DNA of 12,987 bases, taken from positions 1-12,987 of the forward strand of contig SXUH01000064.1 of NCBI GenBank assembly GCA_005791855.1, read 5' to 3'. The stretch's first letter is position 1, and each line of letters begins with the position of its first letter. Below the pieces are notes generated by a model. It saw only the letters and a list, made by a program, of their open reading frames with translations, had not been told where the DNA came from and searched no databases. This DNA comes from Bdellovibrionales bacterium. GTDB taxonomy: Bacteria; Bdellovibrionota; Bacteriovoracia; Bacteriovoracales; Bacteriovoracaceae. Made by a program: the position numbers and the translations under genes. Positions 6,690 through 12,961 of this stretch are shown here, piece by piece.

Positions 6690-7414
6690 TTAATCTCTCC
6701 AACCTGAGCCAATCGGTGCACCAGCTTAACTATTTCATCATAGAATTGCGGTTTTGTAACTTTGATTATTTGCTGGAAGGTCGGGGTCTTAGACTCTCCG
6801 TGGCCAAGGTTCTTGTCGTCGAAGATGATGATGTGGAGAGACTGGTCGGGCCTCAGGTAGAGAGAGATGTCCAGGTTGAAGACGATGAGCCGGAGGACCT
6901 CGTCCCTGCTCTCCTGGTTCTCCTCGGGGACCTTGCCGGAGAAGAACGCGGCGGTGAGGATCAGGTTCGGATCGCGGTTGAACTTCTCCAGCGCTCCCTG
7001 GAGCGTGGTGAAGCTCGCCTGGATCCACTGGAGGGCCTTGGCTTCCCGGAGCATGTCTTCGGTGGTGGCCCCGGAGACGGGCGCGCGCATGAACTCGTGG
7101 TTGCTCTCGAGGCTGTGCTTAATGGTGGAGTGGATGGAGATGTTCATCAGGGCCCGGAGCTCTCCCTCGATCTTCGGGGCCCGCTGCTTCCCGACGGCGA
7201 TGCTGTTCCGGAGGAACCGGACCTCGTCGGCGGTCCGCCGGCGCCACTCGATGAGCTGGATGGTCTTGCCGTGGACCTCCAGCACCCAGCTCTTCTCATC
7301 GGGGAACTTCAGGTCGAAGTTCCAGGTGATGGCGCGCCAGTGGGAGGCCCCCGGATCGAAGCTCAGGAAGTGCTCCTTCAGGTCCTTGCCGAAGAAGAGT
7401 TTCCACAGGTTCAT
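6686..7414 (-). CDS. Unknown 242-residue cytosolic protein
   Basis: I do not recognise this protein. It has no signal peptide or membrane segment. Residues 1-75 begin with MNLWKLFFGKDL and include a tryptophan-rich stretch (HWRAITWNFDLKF, then SWVLEVHGKTIQLIEWRRR) with alternating hydrophobics suggesting a beta sheet. Residues 85-150 look helical. Residues 150-242 contain strands ILTAAFFS, LRLIVFNLDISLYL and SLHIIIFDD and end in a helix (FYDEIVKLVHRLAQ). Cysteine is absent. The ATG is chosen because it forms an ATGA overlap with the GNAT stop codon; the longer frame upstream is proline/arginine-rich shadow. Its stop overlaps the GTG of the CPBP protease. The tight coupling on both sides suggests it works with the GNAT enzyme or the protease, but the role is unknown. 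Confidence 0.8.
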   Translation of the reverse strand: MNLWKLFFGKDLKEHFLSFDPGASHWRAITWNFDLKFPDEKSWVLEVHGKTIQLIEWRRRTADEVRFLRNSIAVGKQRAPKIEGELRALMNISIHSTIKHSLESNHEFMRAPVSGATTEDMLREAKALQWIQASFTTLQGALEKFNRDPNLILTAAFFSGKVPEENQESRDEVLRLIVFNLDISLYLRPDQSLHIIIFDDKNLGHGESKTPTFQQIIKVTKPQFYDEIVKLVHRLAQVGEIK

Positions 7415-7860
7415 CGGAGGACCTTCCCGAGGCTGTACTCGTGGAAGCCGGGGGCTTCGTGGTCCGGGTGGTAGCCTTCGATGGTGTAGCCCTGCTTGAG
7501 CTTGATGCTGATCATGGCGTGGTTGAAGTGGTAGATGGTGGTCATCACCTTCTTGATCCCGGCGCGACGGCATTCCTCTTCGATGCGCTCGGAGATCTCG
7601 CTCCCGAGGCCCCGCCCCTGGAAGTCCCGGAAGACCGTGGTCTTCACCGTCTCCGCCAGCGTCGGGGTCTTGAGCGCGTAGCCGGTGAGGCCCACCTCGG
7701 TCCCGTCCAGGAGGGCCTTGAAGTACCTCACGCCGCCGGCCATGATCCGCTCCACCGTCGGTGGCCAGGGCGACCGCGTGTAGTACTCGGCGATGATCCC
7801 GTGGATCTTCTCCGCCTGGGGTCTCTGCGTGTGGTCGTAGGCCTCGAGCTCGATCTTCAT
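7411..7860 (-). CDS. GNAT-family N-acetyltransferase
   Basis: 149 residues, a single GNAT domain. The acetyl-CoA pyrophosphate-binding motif A is TTVFRDFQGRGLGSEI (about 74-89, with the core QGRGLG), preceded by the usual beta-4 strand and followed by helix SERIEEECRRAG. Motif B, with a strand (KKVMTTIY) and N..M..I..K.GY near the C-terminus, is the typical HFNHAMISIKLKQGYTIEGY pattern. Such enzymes transfer an acetyl group from acetyl-CoA to an amine on a small molecule or protein. The acceptor cannot be told from the sequence. The ATG overlaps the LOG stop as ATGA, and its own stop overlaps the next ATG, so it is embedded in a coupled series. Confidence 0.9.
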   Translation of the reverse strand: MKIELEAYDHTQRPQAEKIHGIIAEYYTRSPWPPTVERIMAGGVRYFKALLDGTEVGLTGYALKTPTLAETVKTTVFRDFQGRGLGSEISERIEEECRRAGIKKVMTTIYHFNHAMISIKLKQGYTIEGYHPDHEAPGFHEYSLGKVLR

Positions 7861-8399
7861 TTCACATTCTCTCGGAAGTAGGTCCAGATCTCGGACCAAT
7901 TGGAGGAGGCGTAGAGGAGCTTCCGGTCCTGGGGCTTCACCAGCCCCTTGTCGGTGGCGTTGTCCAGGAAGGAGATGATGGGGTCGTAGTAGTTGTTCAC
8001 GTTCAACAGGGCGATGGGCTTGGAGTGCAGCCCGAGCTGCTTCCAGGTGAGGATCTCGAAGAGCTCGTCCATGGTCCCCATGCCCCCGGGGAGGACGAGG
8101 AAGGCATCCGAGAGTTCGTACATGAGCTTCTTCCGTTCGTGCATGTCCTTCACGGTGTGGAGCTTGGTGAGGCCCGCGTGGGCGATCTCCTTCTTGAACA
8201 GGAGCTGGGGGATGACCCCGGTGACCGTCCCGCCGAGGACCACGAGCCGCGTGGCGAGGTCCCCCATGATCCCGATGCCCGCGCCGCCGTAGACGAGCTC
8301 GGTGCCGGTCTCGTGGAAGTGCTTCATCAGCGCCTCCACCTCTTCTCCGACCTTCGGGTCGAGGCTCGCGTTCGCGCCACAAAAAATGCAGATCTTCAT
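7857..8399 (-). CDS. LOG-family nucleotide 5'-monophosphate phosphoribohydrolase
   Basis: 180 residues, the usual length for the Lonely Guy family (Rossmann-like). The family marks are KICIFCGAN at the N-terminus, VYGGAGIGIMGDLA (37-49), MHERKK (86-91) and the signature LPGGMGTMDE (103-112) with Glu112. Family enzymes release the free base and ribose 5-phosphate from cytokinin nucleotides, and many bacterial members also cleave AMP or other purine nucleotides, so the real substrate is open. The start codon overlaps the stop of the YciB-like gene as ATGA, and the start chosen matches the family N-terminus; a longer frame upstream is a shadow of that gene. MiaB, which acts on isopentenyladenosine in tRNA, lies downstream in the same gene series. 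Confidence 0.92.
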   Translation of the reverse strand: MKICIFCGANASLDPKVGEEVEALMKHFHETGTELVYGGAGIGIMGDLATRLVVLGGTVTGVIPQLLFKKEIAHAGLTKLHTVKDMHERKKLMYELSDAFLVLPGGMGTMDELFEILTWKQLGLHSKPIALLNVNNYYDPIISFLDNATDKGLVKPQDRKLLYASSNWSEIWTYFRENVK

Positions 8400-8959
8400 T
8401 TCCTCTGTCTCCTTAGGACCCACTGGATGTACCCGAGCTCCGCCACCATGAAGCAGCCGAAGACGATGTAGAACCCGCCGGTCTTCCAGAAGAGCCACGT
8501 CGCCGTGGTGTCCACCAGGGCCACCTTCGCCATGAAGGCCGCGAACCCCAGGAGGAAGAGGCAGATGTGCCACTCCAGAGTCCGGTAGACCACCGCCGGC
8601 ATCGGCGGAGTCTGGTGCATGTCCTTGAGCATCTCGAGCATCAGCGACTGGCCCCGGAGCTTCTTGAAGACGAGGAAGGAGGCTACGGAGAGGCCCGTGA
8701 GCGTGGGCTGGAGCTTGAACCAGAGCCCTTCCTTGGCGACGAGGGAGACGAGCCCCAGGACGATCACCAGCGAGACGTTGAGCTTCGAGAGGGTGTGGAC
8801 GTGGCCCGTGAACTTCTTCTCGAGGAGCATCTCGACCACCCCGAGGAGGATCCCGCCGACGAGGGCGATCTCCAGACTGTAGTAGGTCTCGAGGTACCAG
8901 TAGGCGACCGCGGGGATGAAGGAGAGAAGAAAGTAGGGCTTCTGATCGGGCTGTTTCAT
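8396..8959 (-). CDS. yciB: YciB/IspZ-like septation protein A family membrane protein
   Basis: 187 residues, close to the family's about 180, with around five membrane segments. It matches the YciB pattern: an N-terminal FLLSFIPAVAYWYLETYYSL segment, the internal FKLQPTLTGLSVASFLVF stretch, SLMLEMLKD after the middle helices, and a late aromatic helix (TLEWHICLFLLGFAAFMA). In E. coli YciB is an inner-membrane protein tied to envelope integrity and interacts with division and elongation proteins. I start at the ATG at 8959; a GTG at 8965, three bases after the WYL stop codon, would add two residues. Neither has a strong ribosome site, so coupling to the preceding gene is likely. Its stop codon overlaps the LOG start. 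Confidence 0.8.
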   Translation of the reverse strand: MKQPDQKPYFLLSFIPAVAYWYLETYYSLEIALVGGILLGVVEMLLEKKFTGHVHTLSKLNVSLVIVLGLVSLVAKEGLWFKLQPTLTGLSVASFLVFKKLRGQSLMLEMLKDMHQTPPMPAVVYRTLEWHICLFLLGFAAFMAKVALVDTTATWLFWKTGGFYIVFGCFMVAELGYIQWVLRRQRK

Positions 8960-8968
8960 GCCCACATC

Positions 8969-9847
8969 TTAGGCTACTTTCTTTAACATTTCCTCACAAT
9001 ACGCGTGATAATCTTCTTTGAAGGAAACGGGGTCGAGGATTTCGACGTTACTACCGAGTGTCAAAAGCCACTCGTAGAGATCCTCTCCCGGCTCCACGTA
9101 GGCGGCCCAGATCAGGTCGCCGTAGGGATTGGTGATCATGCAGGGCTTTCCCAGGAAGTGGTGGTCCGGGAAGAGGTTGTTCGACTGCGGATCGTAGATC
9201 TTCAGGATGAGCCGGGTCTCCCGCTCGTTCATCGACCGGAGGGCCCGGATGAATTCCTCCACCTCGTAGGTCGAGGACTGGGGCGAGCTCGTGGTCGGGA
9301 GGATGAGGATCTCCTGCAGGTCCCGCACCGAGGTGAGCATGAGGCAGTGGTCTTTGACGTCCTCGCTGATGAGGACCATGGTCCCGTCGAGGTGGAGCAC
9401 CTTCCACGGGTGGACCACGTACCGCTGGCCGTCGCCCACCGTGACCTGGATGAGCTGCCTCTCGGCGATGTTCTGGTCGAGGGTCTTGATCATCTGCTGC
9501 TGGTAGGGGCTCAGGCCCTGGTCCCAGTTCTCGAGCTCCCGGAGCAGGTCCATCACCACCTTGATGGGAACGTTCTCCATGATCTTCTTGTGGATGGACT
9601 GGGAGAAGTGCTCGTGGGAGAGCGGCCGCATGAAGTGCAGGGCCTCCCTCGTGACGTCGATCCAGTGCTCGGCCCTCACCTTGTAGACGCTGATTCCGGA
9701 GTCGACGGGGAACAGCTGCTTGAAGAAGATCTGCATTTCCTCGCTGCCCATTTCCATGTCCTGGGCGATCTCCGCGAGCCGGATGGAGCCATGGCTCTGA
9801 CTAAGAAACGTCAGTTTTTCCCATAGCTTTGGACTAATCCCTTTCAT
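8969..9847 (-). CDS. WYL-domain transcriptional regulator
   Basis: 292 residues. Residues 1-60 look like a winged-helix DNA-binding segment (LAEIAQDMEMGSEEMQIFFK). Residues about 128-185 match a WYL ligand-sensing domain: RYVVHPWKVLHLDGTMVLIS, with VLHLDG at the position of the family's W-Y-L triad, then a long loop and DLQEILIL. The end matches the WCX extension: strand LILKIYD, then YEWLLTLGSNVEILDPVSFK. WYL regulators commonly respond to nucleic acids or nucleotides, and some control DNA-damage or defence genes. As the first gene of the minus-strand series it may regulate that series. The ATG at 9847 is preferred because AAAGGGG lies 8 bases upstream; a GTG at 9889 would add 14 polar residues. 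The missing W-Y-L residues mean the ligand site is divergent. Confidence 0.75.
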   Translation of the reverse strand: MKGISPKLWEKLTFLSQSHGSIRLAEIAQDMEMGSEEMQIFFKQLFPVDSGISVYKVRAEHWIDVTREALHFMRPLSHEHFSQSIHKKIMENVPIKVVMDLLRELENWDQGLSPYQQQMIKTLDQNIAERQLIQVTVGDGQRYVVHPWKVLHLDGTMVLISEDVKDHCLMLTSVRDLQEILILPTTSSPQSSTYEVEEFIRALRSMNERETRLILKIYDPQSNNLFPDHHFLGKPCMITNPYGDLIWAAYVEPGEDLYEWLLTLGSNVEILDPVSFKEDYHAYCEEMLKKVA

Positions 9848-9920
9848 CGAAGTACCCCTTTCCTGATCAAACTTATCGGACTTGTCCACTCAACTCTTTA
9901 GTGCAAAAAAAGGGTATTGT

Positions 9921-9929
9921 TGTCATAAT
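9921..9929 (+). promoter_or_regulatory. Extended -10 promoter candidate for the small membrane protein
   Basis: TGtCATAAT fits an extended -10 element (TGn plus 5 of 6 bases of TATAAT). No clear -35 is seen, which is tolerable for extended -10 promoters. A start about 7 bp downstream would fall at or beside the ATG at 9936, so the message might be nearly leaderless. The reverse complement of 9925-9930 (TATTAT) could also serve as a -10 for the WYL gene, but no matching -35 is present. The small hyphenated repeat GGAC-TT-GTCC at 9878-9887 is a weak operator candidate in the same gap. Confidence 0.35.
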
Positions 9930-9953
9930 AAGGGGATGGTGCTGAACTACTTC

Positions 9954-10424
9954 ATGAAAAAACCAATACTTGCGATAGGGCTCATCCTCTTTGGTCTTTT
10001 CATCTACCAGGTGAACCAGAAGGAAAAATGGGGACTTTTCCATAACGAAAAACTCGTTCCGACCTCCTGTCGCGCGGCCCTGGTGCGCATCCAGAAGAAG
10101 ACCCCGTCCAACTGGAACCTTTTCTGCGAAGGGAACAACCTCGCCGTGGAGATCCTCGAGGACGCGAGGAACGCCGACCCCACGACCCTGAAGCCCATCA
10201 TGTACCGGCAGCTCGCCAATCACATGAGCTTCGTCGCCCGGGTCTCCCAGGAAGACATCCTCGAGAAGGTCTTCTTCGTGCGCTTCAAGCTCCGCAATCC
10301 GAAGATGGAACTCAACGCCGTGACCGAGGGGAAGTTCATCGTCAAGCTCGCGAGCCTAGAAAACCCGGAACATATCATGAGTCACCTCAAGAGCACCGTC
10401 CAGGTCAAAGAAGAGATGAAATAG
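9954..10424 (+). CDS. Small membrane-anchored protein of unknown function
   Basis: 156 residues from the ATG at 9954. One N-terminal hydrophobic helix (PILAIGLILFGLFIYQV) with two lysines before it indicates either a signal anchor or an uncleaved export signal. The rest is soluble, probably periplasmic, with two cysteines (39 and 58) that could pair. The C-terminal half alternates strands and helices (KVFFVRFKLRN, KFIVKLASL). I do not recognise the family. An in-frame ATG at 9936 would add MVLNYF; AAGGGG directly abuts that ATG, too close for a normal ribosome site, and is too far from 9954, so the start is uncertain. The gene is divergent from the WYL regulator, and its last 69 bp overlap the 3' end of the pseudouridine synthase gene on the other strand. 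Confidence 0.7.
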   Translation: MKKPILAIGLILFGLFIYQVNQKEKWGLFHNEKLVPTSCRAALVRIQKKTPSNWNLFCEGNNLAVEILEDARNADPTTLKPIMYRQLANHMSFVARVSQEDILEKVFFVRFKLRNPKMELNAVTEGKFIVKLASLENPEHIMSHLKSTVQVKEEMK

Positions 10425-11249
10425 CTCCGGGGTGAAGTCCTCGTCCGTGTCCCGCCACTCGTACCGGAGGGCGTGGAGGAAGAGGCGCTCCGCCTGCTTC
10501 CCGCCGTAGAGCTCGTCTCCGAGGATCGGATGGCCAAGGAAGGAGAGCTGCGCCCGGATCTGGTGCCGGAGCCCCGTCTTTAGCTTCACCAGGAGGAGGC
10601 TCTTCCCTCCGAAGGAGAGGACCTTCCCCACCGCGAGGGCCCCTTCCTCGGAGCCCGGGTGCGCCTGCTCGCTCACCTTCTGCTTCCCGCCCTTGACCCC
10701 GGTGGCGAGGAAGTGGTGGGCGTAGGCGCCGTCCTTGTCGAAGTCTCCCTCGACGATGGCCCAGTAGAACTTGCGCTTCACCTGGACGGAGAACGAGCCC
10801 CGGACCTCCTGGTAGAGCTTCTCGGTCTTCGCGAGCACCAGCACTCCGGAGGTCTCTTCGTCGAGCCGGTAGAGCAGGCCCCGGTCGTAGTGGGCCTGGT
10901 TCACCCGGAGGGCTTCCCACTTCCCTTCCCGGGCGAGGAAGTTCAGGAGGGTGTTGTCGTCGGAGTAGCGGAGCGGATGGCAGTGCACGCCCGGGGGCTT
11001 GTGGAGGACGATGACGTCGTCGGTCTCCCGGAGGATCCGCACCGGGGGCCCCTGGTAGGCGGGATTGATCCCCAGGTGGTTCACGAGGTCGATGGGCAGA
11101 CGGGAGACGTCGCCGCTGCGGATGGCCCGCTTCTGTTCCTTCGAGGAGAGGTGGCGCTTCAGGAGCTGGCCCGAGCTCCCCAGGAAGGCCTGCAGGCCTT
11201 CCTTGAGCGACGGCTCATCGTGCAACCAACAGAGCTCTACGTAGTACAT
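10356..11249 (-). CDS. RluA-family pseudouridine synthase
   Basis: 297 residues. The catalytic block is YRLDEETSGVLVLAKT, with Asp130 as the nucleophile-like aspartate of the family's HRLDxxTSG motif; here Tyr replaces the usual His. Earlier, VIVLHKPPGVHCHP matches the family strand 'd.vKP.G...hp', and later GLRHQIRAQLSFLGHPILGDELYGG is the characteristic RNA-binding segment. The N-terminal 70 residues may be a degenerate S4-like RNA-binding domain. Such enzymes isomerise uridine in rRNA or tRNA; which site cannot be told. The start shares a base with the motB stop (TAATG), so it is coupled to the stator operon. The extreme C-terminus, about 23 residues, is encoded in the region overlapping the opposing small membrane protein. 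Confidence 0.92.
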   Translation of the reverse strand: MYYVELCWLHDEPSLKEGLQAFLGSSGQLLKRHLSSKEQKRAIRSGDVSRLPIDLVNHLGINPAYQGPPVRILRETDDVIVLHKPPGVHCHPLRYSDDNTLLNFLAREGKWEALRVNQAHYDRGLLYRLDEETSGVLVLAKTEKLYQEVRGSFSVQVKRKFYWAIVEGDFDKDGAYAHHFLATGVKGGKQKVSEQAHPGSEEGALAVGKVLSFGGKSLLLVKLKTGLRHQIRAQLSFLGHPILGDELYGGKQAERLFLHALRYEWRDTDEDFTPELFHLFFDLDGALEVTHDMFRVF

Positions 11250-12049
11250 TACTGGGCCTCGACCTTACGCCCCTCGGTTCGCAGATCGACTTTCTTCAAC
11301 ACGAACTCCACGCGACGGTCCGAGACCTTATCATTGATCTTCTGCTGCGGTCTAGAGTCGCCGTAGAAAATTGTGGTGATCCGATTGGCCGAGACCCCGC
11401 GCTGGAGGAGGGCCCGGGAGACGGCCAGCGCCCGCTGCGAGGAAAGCTGGTAGGCGTCCACCGCCGCGTCCTTCGCGGAGACTTCGCCCGCTTCGGAGTG
11501 GCCCTCGACGAGGATCTGCCAGTTGTTCTCGGTCATCATCTTCACCAGGCGGTCGAAGACCTGGACGTTGATCTCGTCGATCCCCACGGACCCCTTCCGG
11601 AAGAGGATCCGGTCCTTCATGCGCACGTTGATCGACTCCGGCAGCTCGTAGACGTTGGCCGACTCGGAGAGCTCGTTCTCCGAGAGCATCTTCTTCACCT
11701 GGCCCAGCTGGGCGTCGGACTCGCGGTTCACCTCGTGCTTGTCGAGGAGGCCCTCGGCCGTGAGGAACTCGATGGGAAAGGGCTTGGCCGGGTTCTCGGA
11801 GTCGAGCATGGTGGGGGCGTCGCTCGGGGACTTCCCGGAGCGCATGACGTCGCCGGCCTTGAGGACGTTTCCGCCGAAGGCGTTCCGGAGGGACCCGATG
11901 GCCGCTTCGTACTTCGCCGTCTCCGTCTTCGCGAACGAGAGGAGGAGGATGAAGAAGGTCAGGAGGAGCGTACAGAGATCGGAGAAGGTCGCGAGCCACC
12001 CGGGGGCGCCGGGCTTACAGGGAGGACACTTCGGAGCGTCTGCGGCCAT
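11249..12049 (-). CDS. motB: Flagellar stator protein MotB (PomB-like N-terminus)
   Basis: 266 residues. The membrane helix GWLATFSDLCTLLLTFFILL carries Asp24, the ion-binding aspartate of MotB/PomB. It is preceded by CPPCKPGAPG, a cysteine/proline leader like that of PomB. After the plug region comes an OmpA-like peptidoglycan-binding domain (about 140-252): ILVEGHSEAGE, then DAYQLSSQRALAVSRAL with the Asp198 and Arg206 that line up with the peptidoglycan-binding Asp and Arg of OmpA, and SDRRVEFVL at the end. The usual HTD is HSE here. With MotA it forms the ion channel that powers flagellar rotation, and it anchors the stator to the wall. AAGGAG at 12061-12056 lies at the end of motA, six bases before the ATG. 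Confidence 0.95.
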   Translation of the reverse strand: MAADAPKCPPCKPGAPGWLATFSDLCTLLLTFFILLLSFAKTETAKYEAAIGSLRNAFGGNVLKAGDVMRSGKSPSDAPTMLDSENPAKPFPIEFLTAEGLLDKHEVNRESDAQLGQVKKMLSENELSESANVYELPESINVRMKDRILFRKGSVGIDEINVQVFDRLVKMMTENNWQILVEGHSEAGEVSAKDAAVDAYQLSSQRALAVSRALLQRGVSANRITTIFYGDSRPQQKINDKVSDRRVEFVLKKVDLRTEGRKVEAQ

Positions 12050-12052
12050 GGC

Positions 12053-12817
12053 TTACTCCTTCTTGTCTTCGACGAGCCGGTCTTTCGGCGGGAGGAACGA
12101 GTCCAGCTTCTCCCGGATCACCCGCGGGTTCTCCCCGGCGACGATCCCGAGGACCCCCGCGACGATGATGTTCATCTTCGTCGACTCCTGCTTGGACCGC
12201 TGCTTGAGCTTGGCCGCGATCGGAATGGTGAAGACGTTGGCGATCACCGAACCGTAGAACGTCGTGAGGAGGGCCACCGCCATCGCCGGACCGATCGAGG
12301 ACGGGTCCGACATGTTCTGGAGCATCTGCACCAGACCGATGAGCGTCCCGATCATCCCGAAGGCCGGGCCGTCCGCGCCCATCCCTTCCAGGATGTCCAC
12401 GCCCTTGGAGTGCCGGTCTTCCATCGCCGCGATCTCGAGGCTCAGGATGGAGGTGATCACCTCCGGCGGCCGGTTGTCGGCGGCGAGGGTCACGGCCTTC
12501 TTGAGGAACTTGTCTTCGACGGGGACCTTCTCCAGGGCGAACACCGACTCTCTCCGGGCGGTCTCCGCGAGCTTCTGGATCTCGGCGATCATCGCCTTCG
12601 GATCGGCCGGGGAGAAGAAGATGGACTTCATGAACACGGTGACGAGGCTCTTCACCTGCTCCATCGGCCACTTGATGAAGGTCACCGCGATCACCCCTCC
12701 ACCCACGACGGCGACGGAGGGAATGTCGATGAAGATTGAGAGTGGAGAACCATAAAGGATCGATCCGATGATCGAGATGATGGCCAGTATGAGTCCCGTG
12801 ACGGTTGCGATATCCAT
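12053..12817 (-). CDS. motA: Flagellar stator protein MotA (PomA-like)
   Basis: 254 residues, the length of the short PomA-like branch of MotA. Four membrane helices are visible: about 5-22, 33-48, 148-170 and 178-200. The cytoplasmic loop has ARRESVFALE, with Arg88, Arg89 and Glu96 in the places used in PomA to contact the rotor protein FliG. The channel helices carry the hallmark GPAFGMIGTLIGLVQML (Thr158) and GPAMAVALLTTFYGSVIAN (Thr186). The protein assembles as a ring around the MotB dimer and couples ion flow to torque. It is the first gene of motA-motB-rluA; motB begins three bases after its stop. A FliA-type promoter lies about 40 bp upstream. AAGG lies eight bases before the ATG. Confidence 0.96.
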   Translation of the reverse strand: MDIATVTGLILAIISIIGSILYGSPLSIFIDIPSVAVVGGGVIAVTFIKWPMEQVKSLVTVFMKSIFFSPADPKAMIAEIQKLAETARRESVFALEKVPVEDKFLKKAVTLAADNRPPEVITSILSLEIAAMEDRHSKGVDILEGMGADGPAFGMIGTLIGLVQMLQNMSDPSSIGPAMAVALLTTFYGSVIANVFTIPIAAKLKQRSKQESTKMNIIVAGVLGIVAGENPRVIREKLDSFLPPKDRLVEDKKE

Positions 12818-12854
12818 AGCTCACCCTTGAAGGAAAATAGGTCTTATGGATTAA

Positions 12855-12881
12855 GTATCGGAATTTGGGTACGGAACTTAA
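12855..12881 (-). promoter_or_regulatory. Sigma-28 (FliA) type promoter for motAB
   Basis: On the minus strand TTAAGTTC (12881-12874), then exactly 11 bases, then TCCGATAC (12862-12855). The enteric FliA consensus is TAAAGTTT-N11-GCCGATAA; 12 of 16 bases match and the spacing is exact. A start near 12848 would give a leader of about 31 nt to the motA ATG. Class-3 flagellar genes, including motAB in enterics, are typically read from such promoters. No better sigma-70 promoter is visible in this gap. Confidence 0.55.
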
Positions 12882-12933
12882 ATCTATGTTATTACTGGAT
12901 TGGTTTAGTCGATTTCTGAAACGAGGGGATATA

Positions 12934-12961
12934 AAAAACCCCCGTCACGGCGGGGGTTTTT
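12934..12961. terminator. Bidirectional intrinsic terminator
   Basis: AAAAACCCCCG (12934-12944) pairs perfectly with CGGGGGTTTTT (12951-12961) around a 6-nt loop, giving a stem with a GC core and a run of T on either strand. On the minus strand six T follow the GC stem (12938-12933), so it should end a minus-strand gene entering from the right and isolate the motA promoter. In one minus-strand frame a TAA lies at 12967-12965, immediately before the hairpin, and could be that gene's stop. Confidence 0.85.

Noticed and set aside
7861..8573. N-terminal extensions of the GNAT and LOG frames
   Set aside because: The extensions read into upstream genes in the wrong frame with low-complexity composition, and the family N-termini begin at the ATGA overlaps.
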